64,000 nt of DNA from Tabrizicola sp. (GTDB lineage: Bacteria; Pseudomonadota; Alphaproteobacteria; Rhodobacterales; Rhodobacteraceae): assembly GCF_022842145.1 (NCBI RefSeq), contig NZ_JALHQD010000006.1:124001-188000 (forward strand), read 5' to 3'. The notes beneath the pieces were generated by a model, which ran no database searches, was not told the origin of the DNA, and was given only the letters and a program-made list of their open reading frames with translations. The stretch's first letter is position 1, and each line of letters begins with the position of its first letter. Both the position numbers and the translations under genes were made by a program. Positions 8,289-16,737 of this stretch are shown one piece after another.

Positions 8289-9745
8289 CCACGACCCGCG
8301 TCCGCGCCCGTTACGTGATCGCCTGGGACGGCGCATCACACCGCACCTTGCGCGACGGCGAGGTGGTCTACCGCGGCGACACGATCCTTTTCGTCGGTCG
8401 TGGCTTCGAAGGCCCGGTCGATGTCGAGATCGACGGTGGCAATGCCGTCCTTGGCCCCGGGTTCATCGATTTGAACGCGCTGGGAGACCTTGATACGACG
8501 GTCCTTGCCTTCGACAACCAGCCCGACTGGGCCAAGGGCCGCACCTGGCCCGAAGATTACGTCGCCGCAGGCCCGATCGAGATGTATTCGGACGAAGAGC
8601 AGACCTTCAAGATGAAGTATGCCTTCGCGCAGCTGGTCCGGAACGGCATCACCACGGCCTTGCCCATCACCTCGATGTTCTACCGCAAATGGGCCGAGAC
8701 TTATGACGAGTTCGCCCGGTCCGCAGACAGCGCCGCCGAGATCGGTATCCGCGCCTACCTTGGCCCATGTTACATGACTGGCGTCGAAGTCGTGCGCAAC
8801 GACGGCTCTTTCTACACCCATTGGGACGAGGATCGTGGCCTGAAGGGCCTTGCCGATGCCGAGGGCTTCATTGACCGGTTCGACGGCGCGCATGGCGGAT
8901 TGATCCGCGGCATGCTGGCCCCCGACCGCATCGAGAACTGCACCCCGGAACTCATCCGCCGCACCGCCGCAGTCTCGGCAGAACACGGTGTCCCGGCGCG
9001 CCTGCACTGCTGCCAGAGCTTGGACGAGTTCCAAAGCATCGTCGACCGCAATGACATGACGCCGCTGGAATGGTTGTCGTCGCTGGGATTTCTCGGACCA
9101 AGGGCGCTTCTGCCGCATGGGGTCTATATCACCGGACACAGCCGGGTGTCCCGGACCGGCGACGACGTCGGGCTCCTGCGGGACTCTGGTGCCACGCTGA
9201 TCCACTGCCCGCTGGTCCTGTCACGCTATGGTGGTACGATGGAAAGCTTCGCGCGGCTGAAGGCCGCGGGGGTACGTATAGGTCTTGGCACCGACACCTT
9301 CCCGCCTGACATGGTGGAAAACATGCGCCTCGGGATCAGCCTGTGCCGGGTGGCTGAGCACTCGGTCACCGCCTGCTCGGCCGCAGATTTCTACAACGCC
9401 GCCACCGTCCACGCCGCCGATGCCCTTGGGCGTCCCGACCTTGGACGCCTGGCGCCAGGGGCGAAGGCCGATATGACCCTGTTTGACCTCTCGGATTTCG
9501 GAATCGGTCAGGTCATCGACCCGGTCCAGACCATGATGCTGTCTGGCACGGGGCGGGACTTCCGGACCTCGATCATCAATGGCCGTGTGGTCATGCGCGA
9601 CCGCCTCTTGCCCGGTGTGGACCTTGATGCTTGGCATCGGCAGGCTCAGGGGCAGTTCGAAGGCCTGATTGCAAAGTATCCACTCAGAACACTGCATCAC
9701 CCCCCCGTCGATGAGATTTTCGCTCCAGGCTTCCGCAATTTGTAG
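8285..9745 (+). CDS. Amidohydrolase-fold protein lacking the HxH metal motif
   Basis: A 486-residue paralogue of the upstream hydrolase, starting at the ATG that overlaps its stop (ATGA). The fold is recognisable: an N-terminal beta domain, then GPGFIDLNALGDLD, where active amidohydrolases have HxH after the GFID-type strand. Here that site reads Asn-Ala-Leu. Later ligands look retained: His in ARLHCC, His in YITGHSRV, Asp in LGTDTFP. It may therefore bind metal differently, be catalytically altered, or act as a partner of the upstream enzyme. The substrate is unknown. Conservation of the other positions and full length argue against simple decay. Confidence 0.75.
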   Translation: MTTTRVRARYVIAWDGASHRTLRDGEVVYRGDTILFVGRGFEGPVDVEIDGGNAVLGPGFIDLNALGDLDTTVLAFDNQPDWAKGRTWPEDYVAAGPIEMYSDEEQTFKMKYAFAQLVRNGITTALPITSMFYRKWAETYDEFARSADSAAEIGIRAYLGPCYMTGVEVVRNDGSFYTHWDEDRGLKGLADAEGFIDRFDGAHGGLIRGMLAPDRIENCTPELIRRTAAVSAEHGVPARLHCCQSLDEFQSIVDRNDMTPLEWLSSLGFLGPRALLPHGVYITGHSRVSRTGDDVGLLRDSGATLIHCPLVLSRYGGTMESFARLKAAGVRIGLGTDTFPPDMVENMRLGISLCRVAEHSVTACSAADFYNAATVHAADALGRPDLGRLAPGAKADMTLFDLSDFGIGQVIDPVQTMMLSGTGRDFRTSIINGRVVMRDRLLPGVDLDAWHRQAQGQFEGLIAKYPLRTLHHPPVDEIFAPGFRNL

Positions 9746-9786
9746 CGATGCATTTTCCTGAACGGATGTGGATTTCACAAAGTTTA

Positions 9787-9806
9787 GAATTGCGCCGTCG
9801 CAATTC
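9787..9806. terminator. Hairpin between convergent genes
   Basis: A perfect 8-bp inverted repeat (GAATTGCG / CGCAATTC) with a 4-base loop lies 41 bases after the amidohydrolase stop and before the convergent PLP-enzyme gene. There is no T-tract, so it is only a candidate bidirectional terminator. Confidence 0.4.
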
Positions 9807-9812
9807 GCGTCT

Positions 9813-9837
9813 GGCGGATAGCGGTCGTTCGCGGCCG
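9813..9837 (+). repeat. Dispersed intergenic repeat, copy 1 (degenerate)
   Basis: The GGCGGATAGCGGTCGTTCGC core resembles elements at 23042-23066 and 33846-33865 and, inverted, at 47728-47746 and 53637-53654. About 19 of 25 positions match the 23 kb copy. All copies lie between genes. Confidence 0.45.
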
Positions 9838-9947
9838 AAATGAGGAATGTCGGGTTAGGGCCGGGAACTGCCTTTCCAGCCGTTGTGCAGCGGGACAGCA
9901 CCCGCTTGGCTCCAGATCGGCGAAGGACTGCTACAGGGTGCGTCCGG

Positions 9948-11006
9948 TCAAGCCAGTTTGCCGCGCGACGTGATGCTGGCCAATTCCTGCACCACGGTGC
10001 CCCGGATCAGGTGGACACGGTCGAAGAGGTTCGTGACCACGCAGGCATGGTTCGGGATCACGCGCACCCGTTCGCCTACCGCGGGCCGGTCTGGGCAGGC
10101 TGACAGATCGACGTGGCCGTGTTCTTCCGACAGCCCGGTGATCACCGCGTCCGGATAGGCGGTGATACGGCCGTGGCCGGGCAGTGGGCAGAGGTCGGCG
10201 GACAGCGCCTTTGACCCGGAATCGAGGATGGCGCGGGTCTCGGTCGGGCGGCTTACCACGGTGGCCAGCACCGTCATCGCGCAGTCGTCCCAGCTGCCAA
10301 GACCGAAGGCGACCTGCATGCGGTCGCTGTAGATGTAGGTGCCGGGGCGGTGTTCGGTGGCGACGGTCACGAGATGCGCGCGGTAGAGGCCCGGGCTGCC
10401 CCCGGCCGAGATCACCGGCGGTGGCAGGCCAGCCTCGGTCAGGAGAGCGCGCGCGGCGGTCAGCCAGGCGTCCGTCGCAGCCTCGCCGTCGCGCGGCGGA
10501 TAGGTCATCAGGCCGCCGAACCGCAGGCCCGGCGCGGCGGCAATGGCCTGCGCCAGCGCCAGCGCCTCCTCCGGCGTCTGCACCCCGCAGCGATTGGCTC
10601 CGGTGTCGCATTCCACCAGAACGGTCAGGGGCTTCTTCGGCGCGGTGAAGGTCGCAGCATACCCGGCAAGGACGGTGGCATTGTCGCAGGTCACCGACAG
10701 AGTGACCCGCTCGGCCAGCGCGGCAAGCCGCGCAAGTTTGGCCGGGCCGATGATGTTGTAGGGCAGGAAGATGTCGGTCAGCCCGCCATCCGCCATCGCC
10801 TCTGCCTCGCCCAGTTTCTGCGCGGTGATGCCGATCGCGCCCAAGGCCAGCTGCGCGCGGGCGAAACGGGGCAGCTTGTGCGTCTTGACATGCGGGCGCA
10901 GCCGCAGCCCGTGTGCGTCGGCATAGCTTTGAGCGCGGGCCAGATTGGCCTCGACCCGGTCAAGGTCGATCAGCACGGCGGGGGTGTCGATGTCGTCAAG
11001 CGTCAT
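9948..11006 (-). CDS. DSD1/D-threonine-aldolase-type PLP enzyme
   Basis: A 352-residue fold-type III PLP enzyme related to alanine racemase. The N-terminal barrel begins DIDTPAVLIDLDRVEAN. The PLP lysine is K41 in RPHVKTHK. The C-terminal beta domain carries a His-x-Cys pair at about residues 320-322 (NHACVVTN), the metal site of D-serine dehydratase and D-threonine aldolase relatives. Family members cleave or dehydrate D-beta-hydroxy amino acids. The ATG overlaps the stop of the upstream SDR gene by 4 bases on the minus strand, so the two are co-translated. In context it may process a D-amino-acid-like product of the neighbouring hydrolases. Confidence 0.8.
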   Translation of the reverse strand: MTLDDIDTPAVLIDLDRVEANLARAQSYADAHGLRLRPHVKTHKLPRFARAQLALGAIGITAQKLGEAEAMADGGLTDIFLPYNIIGPAKLARLAALAERVTLSVTCDNATVLAGYAATFTAPKKPLTVLVECDTGANRCGVQTPEEALALAQAIAAAPGLRFGGLMTYPPRDGEAATDAWLTAARALLTEAGLPPPVISAGGSPGLYRAHLVTVATEHRPGTYIYSDRMQVAFGLGSWDDCAMTVLATVVSRPTETRAILDSGSKALSADLCPLPGHGRITAYPDAVITGLSEEHGHVDLSACPDRPAVGERVRVIPNHACVVTNLFDRVHLIRGTVVQELASITSRGKLA

Positions 11007-11746
11007 GTGATCGCCTCCAGAAACGGCAGGTTGCCGGCCATCAGCCCGGCATCCACCGTCAGCGTCGTGCCGGTGATGCCGCTGGCGGCGGGCGAAGCAA
11101 GGAAGGCGACGGCAGCGGCGACTTCATCGGTGGTGACGATCCGGCCCAAGGGATAGATCGCCGCCAGCTTGTCCAGAATCGCGGGATCGGCTTGCAAACG
11201 ATGCTCCCACGCGGCGGTGCGGATCGAGGCCGGGATCACCGCGTTCGAGCGGATGCCGTGACGGCCTTCCTCGATCGCGATGGCCCGCGACCAGGCCAGC
11301 ATCGCGGCCTTGGCGGCGGAATAGGGTGGGTTGCCGTGGTGAGTCAGGGCGTTGACGGAAGAGACGAAGACGAAGGCGCGGTTGCCGGTTGCCGCACGCA
11401 TGGCGGGCAGGAAGGCTTGGGTGAAATGCGCGGCCCCGGTGAAGTTGCGCGCCAGTTCATCGTCAACCGCGTCGGGGGTGCATTGGCCAAAGGTATCCGC
11501 CCGCGTCCAGCCCGCGTTTGAGATCACGACCGAAGGCGTCCCTCCGGCCAGTATGGCCGAGGCGGCGGCAAGGGTCGCGTCGCGGTCGCGCAGGTCGAAG
11601 TGGTGCGCCTCGCCCGCAAGATCGGTCCCAGGGATGTCGCAGGACACCACCTGCGCGCCAAGCCGTGCCAATGTTGCACCAAGCGCGCGACCGACGCCGC
11701 CACCCGCACCCGTCAGAACCACCCTTGCACCGGTCAGTTCGATCAT
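11003..11746 (-). CDS. Short-chain dehydrogenase/reductase (SDR)
   Basis: A 247-residue classical SDR. It has the N-terminal nucleotide-binding TGAGGGVG motif, an acidic residue after the second strand (CDIPG, suggesting NAD preference), ISNAG, a catalytic Ser in VSSVNAL, and Tyr/Lys in YSAAK. The start at 11746 fits the family N-terminus (MIELTGARVVLTGAG). A longer frame runs upstream to 12334 but is antisense to the RidA gene. Its 3' end overlaps the PLP-enzyme start, so it oxidises or reduces an alcohol/ketone in the same pathway. Confidence 0.85.
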   Translation of the reverse strand: MIELTGARVVLTGAGGGVGRALGATLARLGAQVVSCDIPGTDLAGEAHHFDLRDRDATLAAASAILAGGTPSVVISNAGWTRADTFGQCTPDAVDDELARNFTGAAHFTQAFLPAMRAATGNRAFVFVSSVNALTHHGNPPYSAAKAAMLAWSRAIAIEEGRHGIRSNAVIPASIRTAAWEHRLQADPAILDKLAAIYPLGRIVTTDEVAAAVAFLASPAASGITGTTLTVDAGLMAGNLPFLEAIT

Positions 11747-11809
11747 GCGCGCCTCCTTGCGTTTCCGGGCCGGGTCGTCAGGATCACGGCAGCAAAAGGA
11801 GGATACGCC

Positions 11810-12172
11810 ATGTCGAAGGAAGTGTTCGGAACCAGCCATGTGCCCCTGTCGCCTGCGGTGCGGGCGGGGGATTTCGTCTTTGTCTCGGGCCAGGTGCCCG
11901 TGGCGGACGGCAAGGTGGTTGCGGGCGGCATCGGGCCGGAAACCCGTGCCGTGCTGGAAAACGTGAAGGCCTTCCTTGCGCTGGCCGGAGCGACTATGGC
12001 CGACGTGGTGAAGACCACGGTCTGGCTGCGCGACCGCGACGACTTTGCGGGGTTCAACGCGGTGTATGCGGAATACTTCCCGCACCAGCCTCCGGCCCGG
12101 TCCACCGCTGAATCGCGCCTCATGATCGACATCGCGGTCGAGATCGAGGCCATCGCCTATGCCCCGCGCTGA
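11810..12172 (+). CDS. RidA/YjgF/UK114 family protein
   Basis: A 120-residue RidA-family protein. RidA hydrolyses reactive enamine/imine intermediates formed by PLP enzymes and amino-acid oxidases. Conserved features are the AGDFVFVSGQVP strand, the Arg in PPARST that binds the carboxylate, and the Glu in the final VEIEAIA strand. The start ATG at 11810 has a strong AAAGGAGG seven bases upstream. It is divergent from the SDR/PLP-enzyme pair and overlaps the convergent monooxygenase gene by 16 bases. Its presence next to a PLP lyase is functionally sensible. Confidence 0.85.
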   Translation: MSKEVFGTSHVPLSPAVRAGDFVFVSGQVPVADGKVVAGGIGPETRAVLENVKAFLALAGATMADVVKTTVWLRDRDDFAGFNAVYAEYFPHQPPARSTAESRLMIDIAVEIEAIAYAPR

Positions 12173-13929
12173 GGCGGGCCGCCCCAGACGGTGACCGGAA
12201 GCCCCGCCATCCGCGCTTTCAGCTGGAGTGCGACAAAGCGCGAATAGAACCGCGACAGGGCCAGATTGCCGCCATGGAACCAGAGGTTCTTTACGGCGGT
12301 CGGCTTCCACATATTGCGCAATTCGCCCTGCCAAGGACCTGGGTCGCCGCGCACGCCGGACCCCAGGCCCCAGCAGGGGCCAACCGCCTCGGCCGCCTCA
12401 TCGGACACGATGCCAGCGACGGTGCGGTGCATCGACTGATACCCGGTGCAGGCCACCACCACATCGGCCGTGACCGTCCTGCCATCGTCCAGCACCAGCC
12501 CTTCGGGCACCACCCGCGTCACGCCGTGCCCGGCGATCACTCCGATCTGGCCGGTGGCGATCAGGTCCGACGCGCCTACGTCGATGTAATAGCCCGATGC
12601 GGTGCGCAGCGCCTTCATCATCAGGCCGGACTGGTCCTCGCCAAAGTCAAGCTGCATCCCCGAGGCGGCAAGTCTGGCGTAGAAGTCGGCGTCCTGAGAA
12701 CGGATGCGCTGGTAAAGCGCGCGTTGGCCTGCGGTGAAGCGCGAGAACGGCGTGGCGGCTGACAGAAGGTCGGCCCGGTCGACGTCGATGCCGCGCGCCA
12801 CGGCGTCTTCGGAATAGATGTCGAACCCAAGGTCCATCAGCGTTTCCGACCGCACCACGCAGGTCGATGACCGCTGGATCAGCGTGACCTCGGCCCCGGC
12901 CTCCCACAGGTCCACGGCCACATCATGCGCACTGGACGCTGCCCCCACGACCAGCGCGCGCTTGCCCACAAAGGCGCGGCCATCCTGATAGGCGCTGGAA
13001 TGGATCAGGGTTCCGGCAAAGCTTTCCGCCCCCGGCCAGTCGATGGCGCGGGGCGGACCGTAGGCTCCGGTGGCAAACACCAGTTCCACCGGGTGGAGGG
13101 TGGTGGTGCCCCCGTCACGGCGCACCGTCACCTTCCAGCGATCGCCCTGCCAGACCGCGCTTTCGACGGTCGAGGACAGCCACAGGTCAAGGTCCAGAGC
13201 CAGTGCATAGGCCTCAAGCCAGTCGCCCATCTGGTCCTTGGGGCAAAACACCGGCCAGTGCGCGGGGAAGGGGATGTAGGGCAGATGGTCGTACCAGACC
13301 GGGTCGTGCAGCACGAGGCTGCGATACCGGTTGCGCCAGCTGTCGCCCGCGCGCGGGTTCTTTTCGACGACCAGTGCGGGCACGTCCAGCGACTTGAGCC
13401 GCGCGGCCAGCGCCAGCCCCCCCTGACCGCCGCCGATGATCAGAACCTGCGGTTGGTCTTCCTGCCCCAGCCTGGCGCGGCGGCGGGTGCGGGCTTCGGA
13501 CCAGGTCTCGCGCGTGCGGCTGGCCTTGTGGACGATGCCGCGGGGCCGGGTGGCTCCGCGCCGCTCTTCGTGGCTGGTCAGGTCGGCGACGGCGGTGAAC
13601 AGCACATCGGCCAGACCATCGCGCAGCGTCAGCCGCCCGGTGCCCTGCGCTGTGGCCGTGCGGAATGTGATCCAGGCGCTGATGGTCTCGCCTTCGCTTT
13701 CCGCCGGGCCGACCCGCTGCCAGCCCGTGGGGATGGCGCGGGCCAGGCAACCGCCCAGCATCGCCGCAATGCGGGCCGGGCCTTCAAGCGTCACGATGTT
13801 CCAGGTGAAGGCCAGAAGGTCGCGCCAGGCCGCGTCGGGGCGGAAAAGTGCAACCGCCCCTGCCACATCCTGTGCCTTGAGAGCAGTGTCGAACCGGGAC
13901 AGCCAGTGGTCGATGGCGGCGTCGGACAT
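12157..13929 (-). CDS. Flavin-dependent monooxygenase with N-terminal NTF2/SnoaL-like domain
   Basis: A 590-residue two-domain protein. Residues 1-125 resemble an NTF2/SnoaL-like cone fold (DVAGAVALFRPDAAWRD, later TGRLTLRDG). From about residue 160 there is a class B flavin monooxygenase: the FAD motif IIGGGQGG at 164-171, a second Rossmann segment VVGAASSAHD that binds NADPH, and the late ACTGYQS motif. Such enzymes hydroxylate N or S atoms or perform Baeyer-Villiger oxidation using NADPH and O2. It ends two bases beyond the RpiR gene start side in the same orientation and is probably co-transcribed with that regulator. Confidence 0.82.
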   Translation of the reverse strand: MSDAAIDHWLSRFDTALKAQDVAGAVALFRPDAAWRDLLAFTWNIVTLEGPARIAAMLGGCLARAIPTGWQRVGPAESEGETISAWITFRTATAQGTGRLTLRDGLADVLFTAVADLTSHEERRGATRPRGIVHKASRTRETWSEARTRRRARLGQEDQPQVLIIGGGQGGLALAARLKSLDVPALVVEKNPRAGDSWRNRYRSLVLHDPVWYDHLPYIPFPAHWPVFCPKDQMGDWLEAYALALDLDLWLSSTVESAVWQGDRWKVTVRRDGGTTTLHPVELVFATGAYGPPRAIDWPGAESFAGTLIHSSAYQDGRAFVGKRALVVGAASSAHDVAVDLWEAGAEVTLIQRSSTCVVRSETLMDLGFDIYSEDAVARGIDVDRADLLSAATPFSRFTAGQRALYQRIRSQDADFYARLAASGMQLDFGEDQSGLMMKALRTASGYYIDVGASDLIATGQIGVIAGHGVTRVVPEGLVLDDGRTVTADVVVACTGYQSMHRTVAGIVSDEAAEAVGPCWGLGSGVRGDPGPWQGELRNMWKPTAVKNLWFHGGNLALSRFYSRFVALQLKARMAGLPVTVWGGPPQRGA

Positions 13930-13931
13930 GG

Positions 13932-14852
13932 TCAGTCTCCCAGCGGTTCCAGTGTCGCGCCTCGGCGGTGCGTCTGGATGGCATACTTGATCCGCCTCAG
14001 GTTTTCGCGCGCGGGCGGGCCGATTGCATAGCCGGTGGCGGCGGCCAGAAGGTCGATCACCGCCAGAAAGGCAAAGCGTGATGCGGTGGGTTTCAGCGTA
14101 TCGGGGTACTCCGGCACGGCCACGGTCAGCGCCACATCCGCTGCGCGGGCAAGGTCGCTGCCGGGCGTGGTGATGGCGATGGTCGCAGCGCGGTGGTGAC
14201 GCGCCATCTCGACCGCCTCGATCACCTCGCGAGTGCGACCGGTCGACGAGATCGCGACAAAGGCATCGCCGGGGCGACAGGTCGCCACCATCATCCGCGC
14301 AAGGTAGGGGTCCTTCAGCGCCGTCACGCCCAAGCCATAGCGGAACAACCGGTTCTGCGTTTCCTCGGCCAGAGACGAGGACGACCCGCCAAGGCCAAGT
14401 GCAAGCACGCGCCCGCCCGATTGCGCCAGAAGTTCGGCCGCTTGCATCAGAAGGGCGGGGTCCAACTGTCGTTCGACGGCATGGATGGCGGCCCGCGCTT
14501 CAGCCAGCACAGATTCCCAGAACGGCGGCAGCGCGGTCTCGGACGGTTGCGCGGGCGCAGCATCTGCGGCCAGATACAGGTCGCCCACCACCAGTGACCG
14601 GGCCAGTTGCAGCTTGAAATCGCGCACACCTTCGCAGCCGATGGCGCGGCAGAACCGGGTGACGGTGGGCTGGCTGACGCCAGCGCGAATGGCAATGTCG
14701 GCGTTCGAGGCGTCGACGGCGGCCTGCACGTCCGACAGCACGGCGTCGGCCACCGACTGTTCGGCCGGCCGCAGATCAGGATAACTGTCCTTGATCCGGG
14801 CAATGATGTCCGGCACCGGCAAACGCCTGCTTGCGGCCTGTTCCGCTCGCAT
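13932..14852 (-). CDS. RpiR-family transcriptional regulator
   Basis: A 306-residue regulator. The N-terminal HTH_6 domain (about residues 12-85) contains the recognition helix in AIRAGVSQPTVTRFCRAIGC. It is followed by a SIS domain (about 130-260) with the ALGLGGSSSS phosphosugar-type loop and SSTGRT. RpiR proteins usually sense phosphorylated sugars or amino sugars, though relatives control amino-acid and polyol genes. It is divergent from the NitT/TauT-type ABC operon and upstream of the monooxygenase gene, so it probably controls both directions. Confidence 0.88.
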   Translation of the reverse strand: MRAEQAASRRLPVPDIIARIKDSYPDLRPAEQSVADAVLSDVQAAVDASNADIAIRAGVSQPTVTRFCRAIGCEGVRDFKLQLARSLVVGDLYLAADAAPAQPSETALPPFWESVLAEARAAIHAVERQLDPALLMQAAELLAQSGGRVLALGLGGSSSSLAEETQNRLFRYGLGVTALKDPYLARMMVATCRPGDAFVAISSTGRTREVIEAVEMARHHRAATIAITTPGSDLARAADVALTVAVPEYPDTLKPTASRFAFLAVIDLLAAATGYAIGPPARENLRRIKYAIQTHRRGATLEPLGD

Positions 14853-14920
14853 CCTGCCCCCGTCAATGTCTGAACCGCGCCCGTAGTATCCCGGTCATTG
14901 GCCATCCACGTCAAGCCCTT

Positions 14921-14937
14921 GTGTTGGAAACTTACAC
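14921..14937. promoter_or_regulatory. Candidate operator between RpiR gene and ABC operon
   Basis: GTGTTGGAAACTTACAC is an interrupted palindrome with perfect 4-bp outer arms and a GaaaC centre, in the 224-base divergent region. RpiR-family proteins bind palindromes with TGT...ACA ends. No other strong element is visible in 14853-15076. Confidence 0.35.
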
Positions 14938-15076
14938 GGGCTCTCAGCGCTCGCGGCCAGGAAAACATGGCGGCATCTCTGCCTCTGTGTCGAATCGTTG
15001 ACAGCCATGTAAGCCAGCAACATAGTTTCCGCTGGGTCAGCTTGCAGGTCGGCAAGGGACTGCAAGGCGGGGGCGC

Positions 15077-15856
15077 ATGGCTGTGGCGACAGAAGGCGCA
15101 AGGCTTAGCATTCGCGGCGCGGGCAAGCGCTATGGCGACCTGCAGGCGATTGCCGACGTGACCTTCGATGTCGGGCGCAACACCATCCTGTCCATTGTCG
15201 GGCCGTCGGGCTGCGGCAAGACCACGCTCCTGTGGTCGATGTCGGGGCTGCACGGGCTGAGCGAGGGGCAGGTGCTTCTGGACGGTCAGGCGATCACCGG
15301 CCCGCACCCCGAGATCGGGCTGGTCTTCCAGGAGGCCAACCTTCTGCCCTGGCGCAACCTGATGCAGAACATCCTGTTCCCGTGGGAGGTCAAGCGCCAG
15401 AAGCCGGACATGGCCTGGATCGACCACCTTGTGGACCGCGTCGGGCTGAAGGGGTTTGAAACCCGGATGCCGCGCGAGTTGTCGGGGGGCATGCAGCAGC
15501 GTGCCTCGATCGTGCGGGCGCTGTCGTTGCGGCCATCGGTCCTGTTGATGGACGAACCCTTTGGCGCGCTGGATGCCTTCACCCGCGAAGAGATGAACCG
15601 CCTGGTCGAGGAGATCTGGCTGGAGACGAAGACCACGATCGTCTTCATTACCCATTCCATCGAGGAGGCGATCTTTCTGTCGGACCGGGTGCTGGTGCTC
15701 AGCAAACGCCCTGGCCGGGTGATGGCCGACTATCCGGTGCCGTTTCCCCGGCCCCGCAGCCTTGAAACCATGGCCAGCCGCGAGGTCTTCGACCTGACGA
15801 ACCGGATCAAGGCCGACATCTACGGCCAGACCTCCTTGCGCGCGGCGGCGGAGTAG
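15077..15856 (+). CDS. NitT/TauT-type ABC transporter ATP-binding protein
   Basis: A 259-residue ATPase of the nitrate/taurine/sulfonate class. It has Walker A GPSGCGKTT, the Q-loop GLVFQEANLLPWRN typical of SsuB/TauB, a signature LSGGMQQR, and Walker B VLLMDEPFGALD with the switch His in ITHSIEEA. It is the first gene of an operon with a permease and a Tat-type binding protein, then catabolic enzymes. These importers carry taurine, sulfonates, thiamine precursors, riboflavin or pyrimidine precursors; the ligand here is not evident. Confidence 0.9.
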   Translation: MAVATEGARLSIRGAGKRYGDLQAIADVTFDVGRNTILSIVGPSGCGKTTLLWSMSGLHGLSEGQVLLDGQAITGPHPEIGLVFQEANLLPWRNLMQNILFPWEVKRQKPDMAWIDHLVDRVGLKGFETRMPRELSGGMQQRASIVRALSLRPSVLLMDEPFGALDAFTREEMNRLVEEIWLETKTTIVFITHSIEEAIFLSDRVLVLSKRPGRVMADYPVPFPRPRSLETMASREVFDLTNRIKADIYGQTSLRAAAE

Positions 15857-15861
15857 CGACG

Positions 15862-16695
15862 ATGAGGGATGCCATCCCCGAGTTCAACAAGTCACAGCCG
15901 GGGGGCGGGGTTGGCCTGTCGGGCGTTTCTCTGGCGGCTGGGACGGGTACGCGGACCCGCAAGGAAATCGCGATCATCCTCCTGGTGGCGGTGGTTGTGA
16001 TCGGCGGACTTGAGGTCCTGCTGCGCTGGTTCGAGGTGCCGCATTACATCCTGCCACCGCCGTCGGCCATCGCGGCGGCCTTGGTCAAGGAGTTTCCGCT
16101 GCTTCTGCCGCACCTGCGCGACACGTTGATCTGCCTGTTTGCGGGCTTCGGCATCGGGGCGAGCATCGGTCTGATCCTGGCCGCAGTGGTGACCCAGAAA
16201 CCCTTCGTCGAGAAGGTCATCACGCCCTACATCCTGATCCTTGTGACCACGCCCATGCTGGCGCTTGTGCCCTTGCTGATCCTGCGCTTCGGCTTTGGCT
16301 ACACGCCCCGCATCATCGCCGTGGCGCTGGCGGCGGGGCCGATGGTCATGATCAACGCCGCCACCGGGTTTCGCCGCACCGACAGCGCAAAGATCGCCTT
16401 GGCGCGCAGCTATGGTGCATCTGTCCTGCAGATCTTCTGGAAGATCCGCGCACCGATGGCGCTGCCGATGATCCTAGTGGGGCTGATGATCGGCGCCATC
16501 TTCGGCCTTTTGACCTGCGTCGGGGCTGAGATGGTGGGCGGTGGGTTCGGCTTGGGCAACCGGCTGACGACCTATTCCAGCATGATCAACATGCCCGAGT
16601 TCTTTGCGGTGATCATGATCCTCTCAATCATGGGCATCGTTCTCTACGTCCTGTTTTTCCTGATCGGCAAGAAGTGGGCAAGCTGGGAGACCTGA
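15862..16695 (+). CDS. NitT/TauT-type ABC transporter permease
   Basis: A 277-residue inner-membrane permease starting 5 bases after the ATPase gene. A cytoplasmic N-terminus of about 35 residues precedes the first transmembrane helix (IAIILLVAVVVIGG). YILPPPSAIAAAL is the usual motif of SsuC/TauC proteins. The EAA-type loop is near residues 170-195 (SAKIALARSYGASVLQIFWKIRAP). Five to six membrane segments are apparent. Confidence 0.88.
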   Translation: MRDAIPEFNKSQPGGGVGLSGVSLAAGTGTRTRKEIAIILLVAVVVIGGLEVLLRWFEVPHYILPPPSAIAAALVKEFPLLLPHLRDTLICLFAGFGIGASIGLILAAVVTQKPFVEKVITPYILILVTTPMLALVPLLILRFGFGYTPRIIAVALAAGPMVMINAATGFRRTDSAKIALARSYGASVLQIFWKIRAPMALPMILVGLMIGAIFGLLTCVGAEMVGGGFGLGNRLTTYSSMINMPEFFAVIMILSIMGIVLYVLFFLIGKKWASWET

Positions 16696-16737
16696 GGCAA
16701 GCCCGGCACAATCTAGTACAACAAGGGAGTGACCGAG

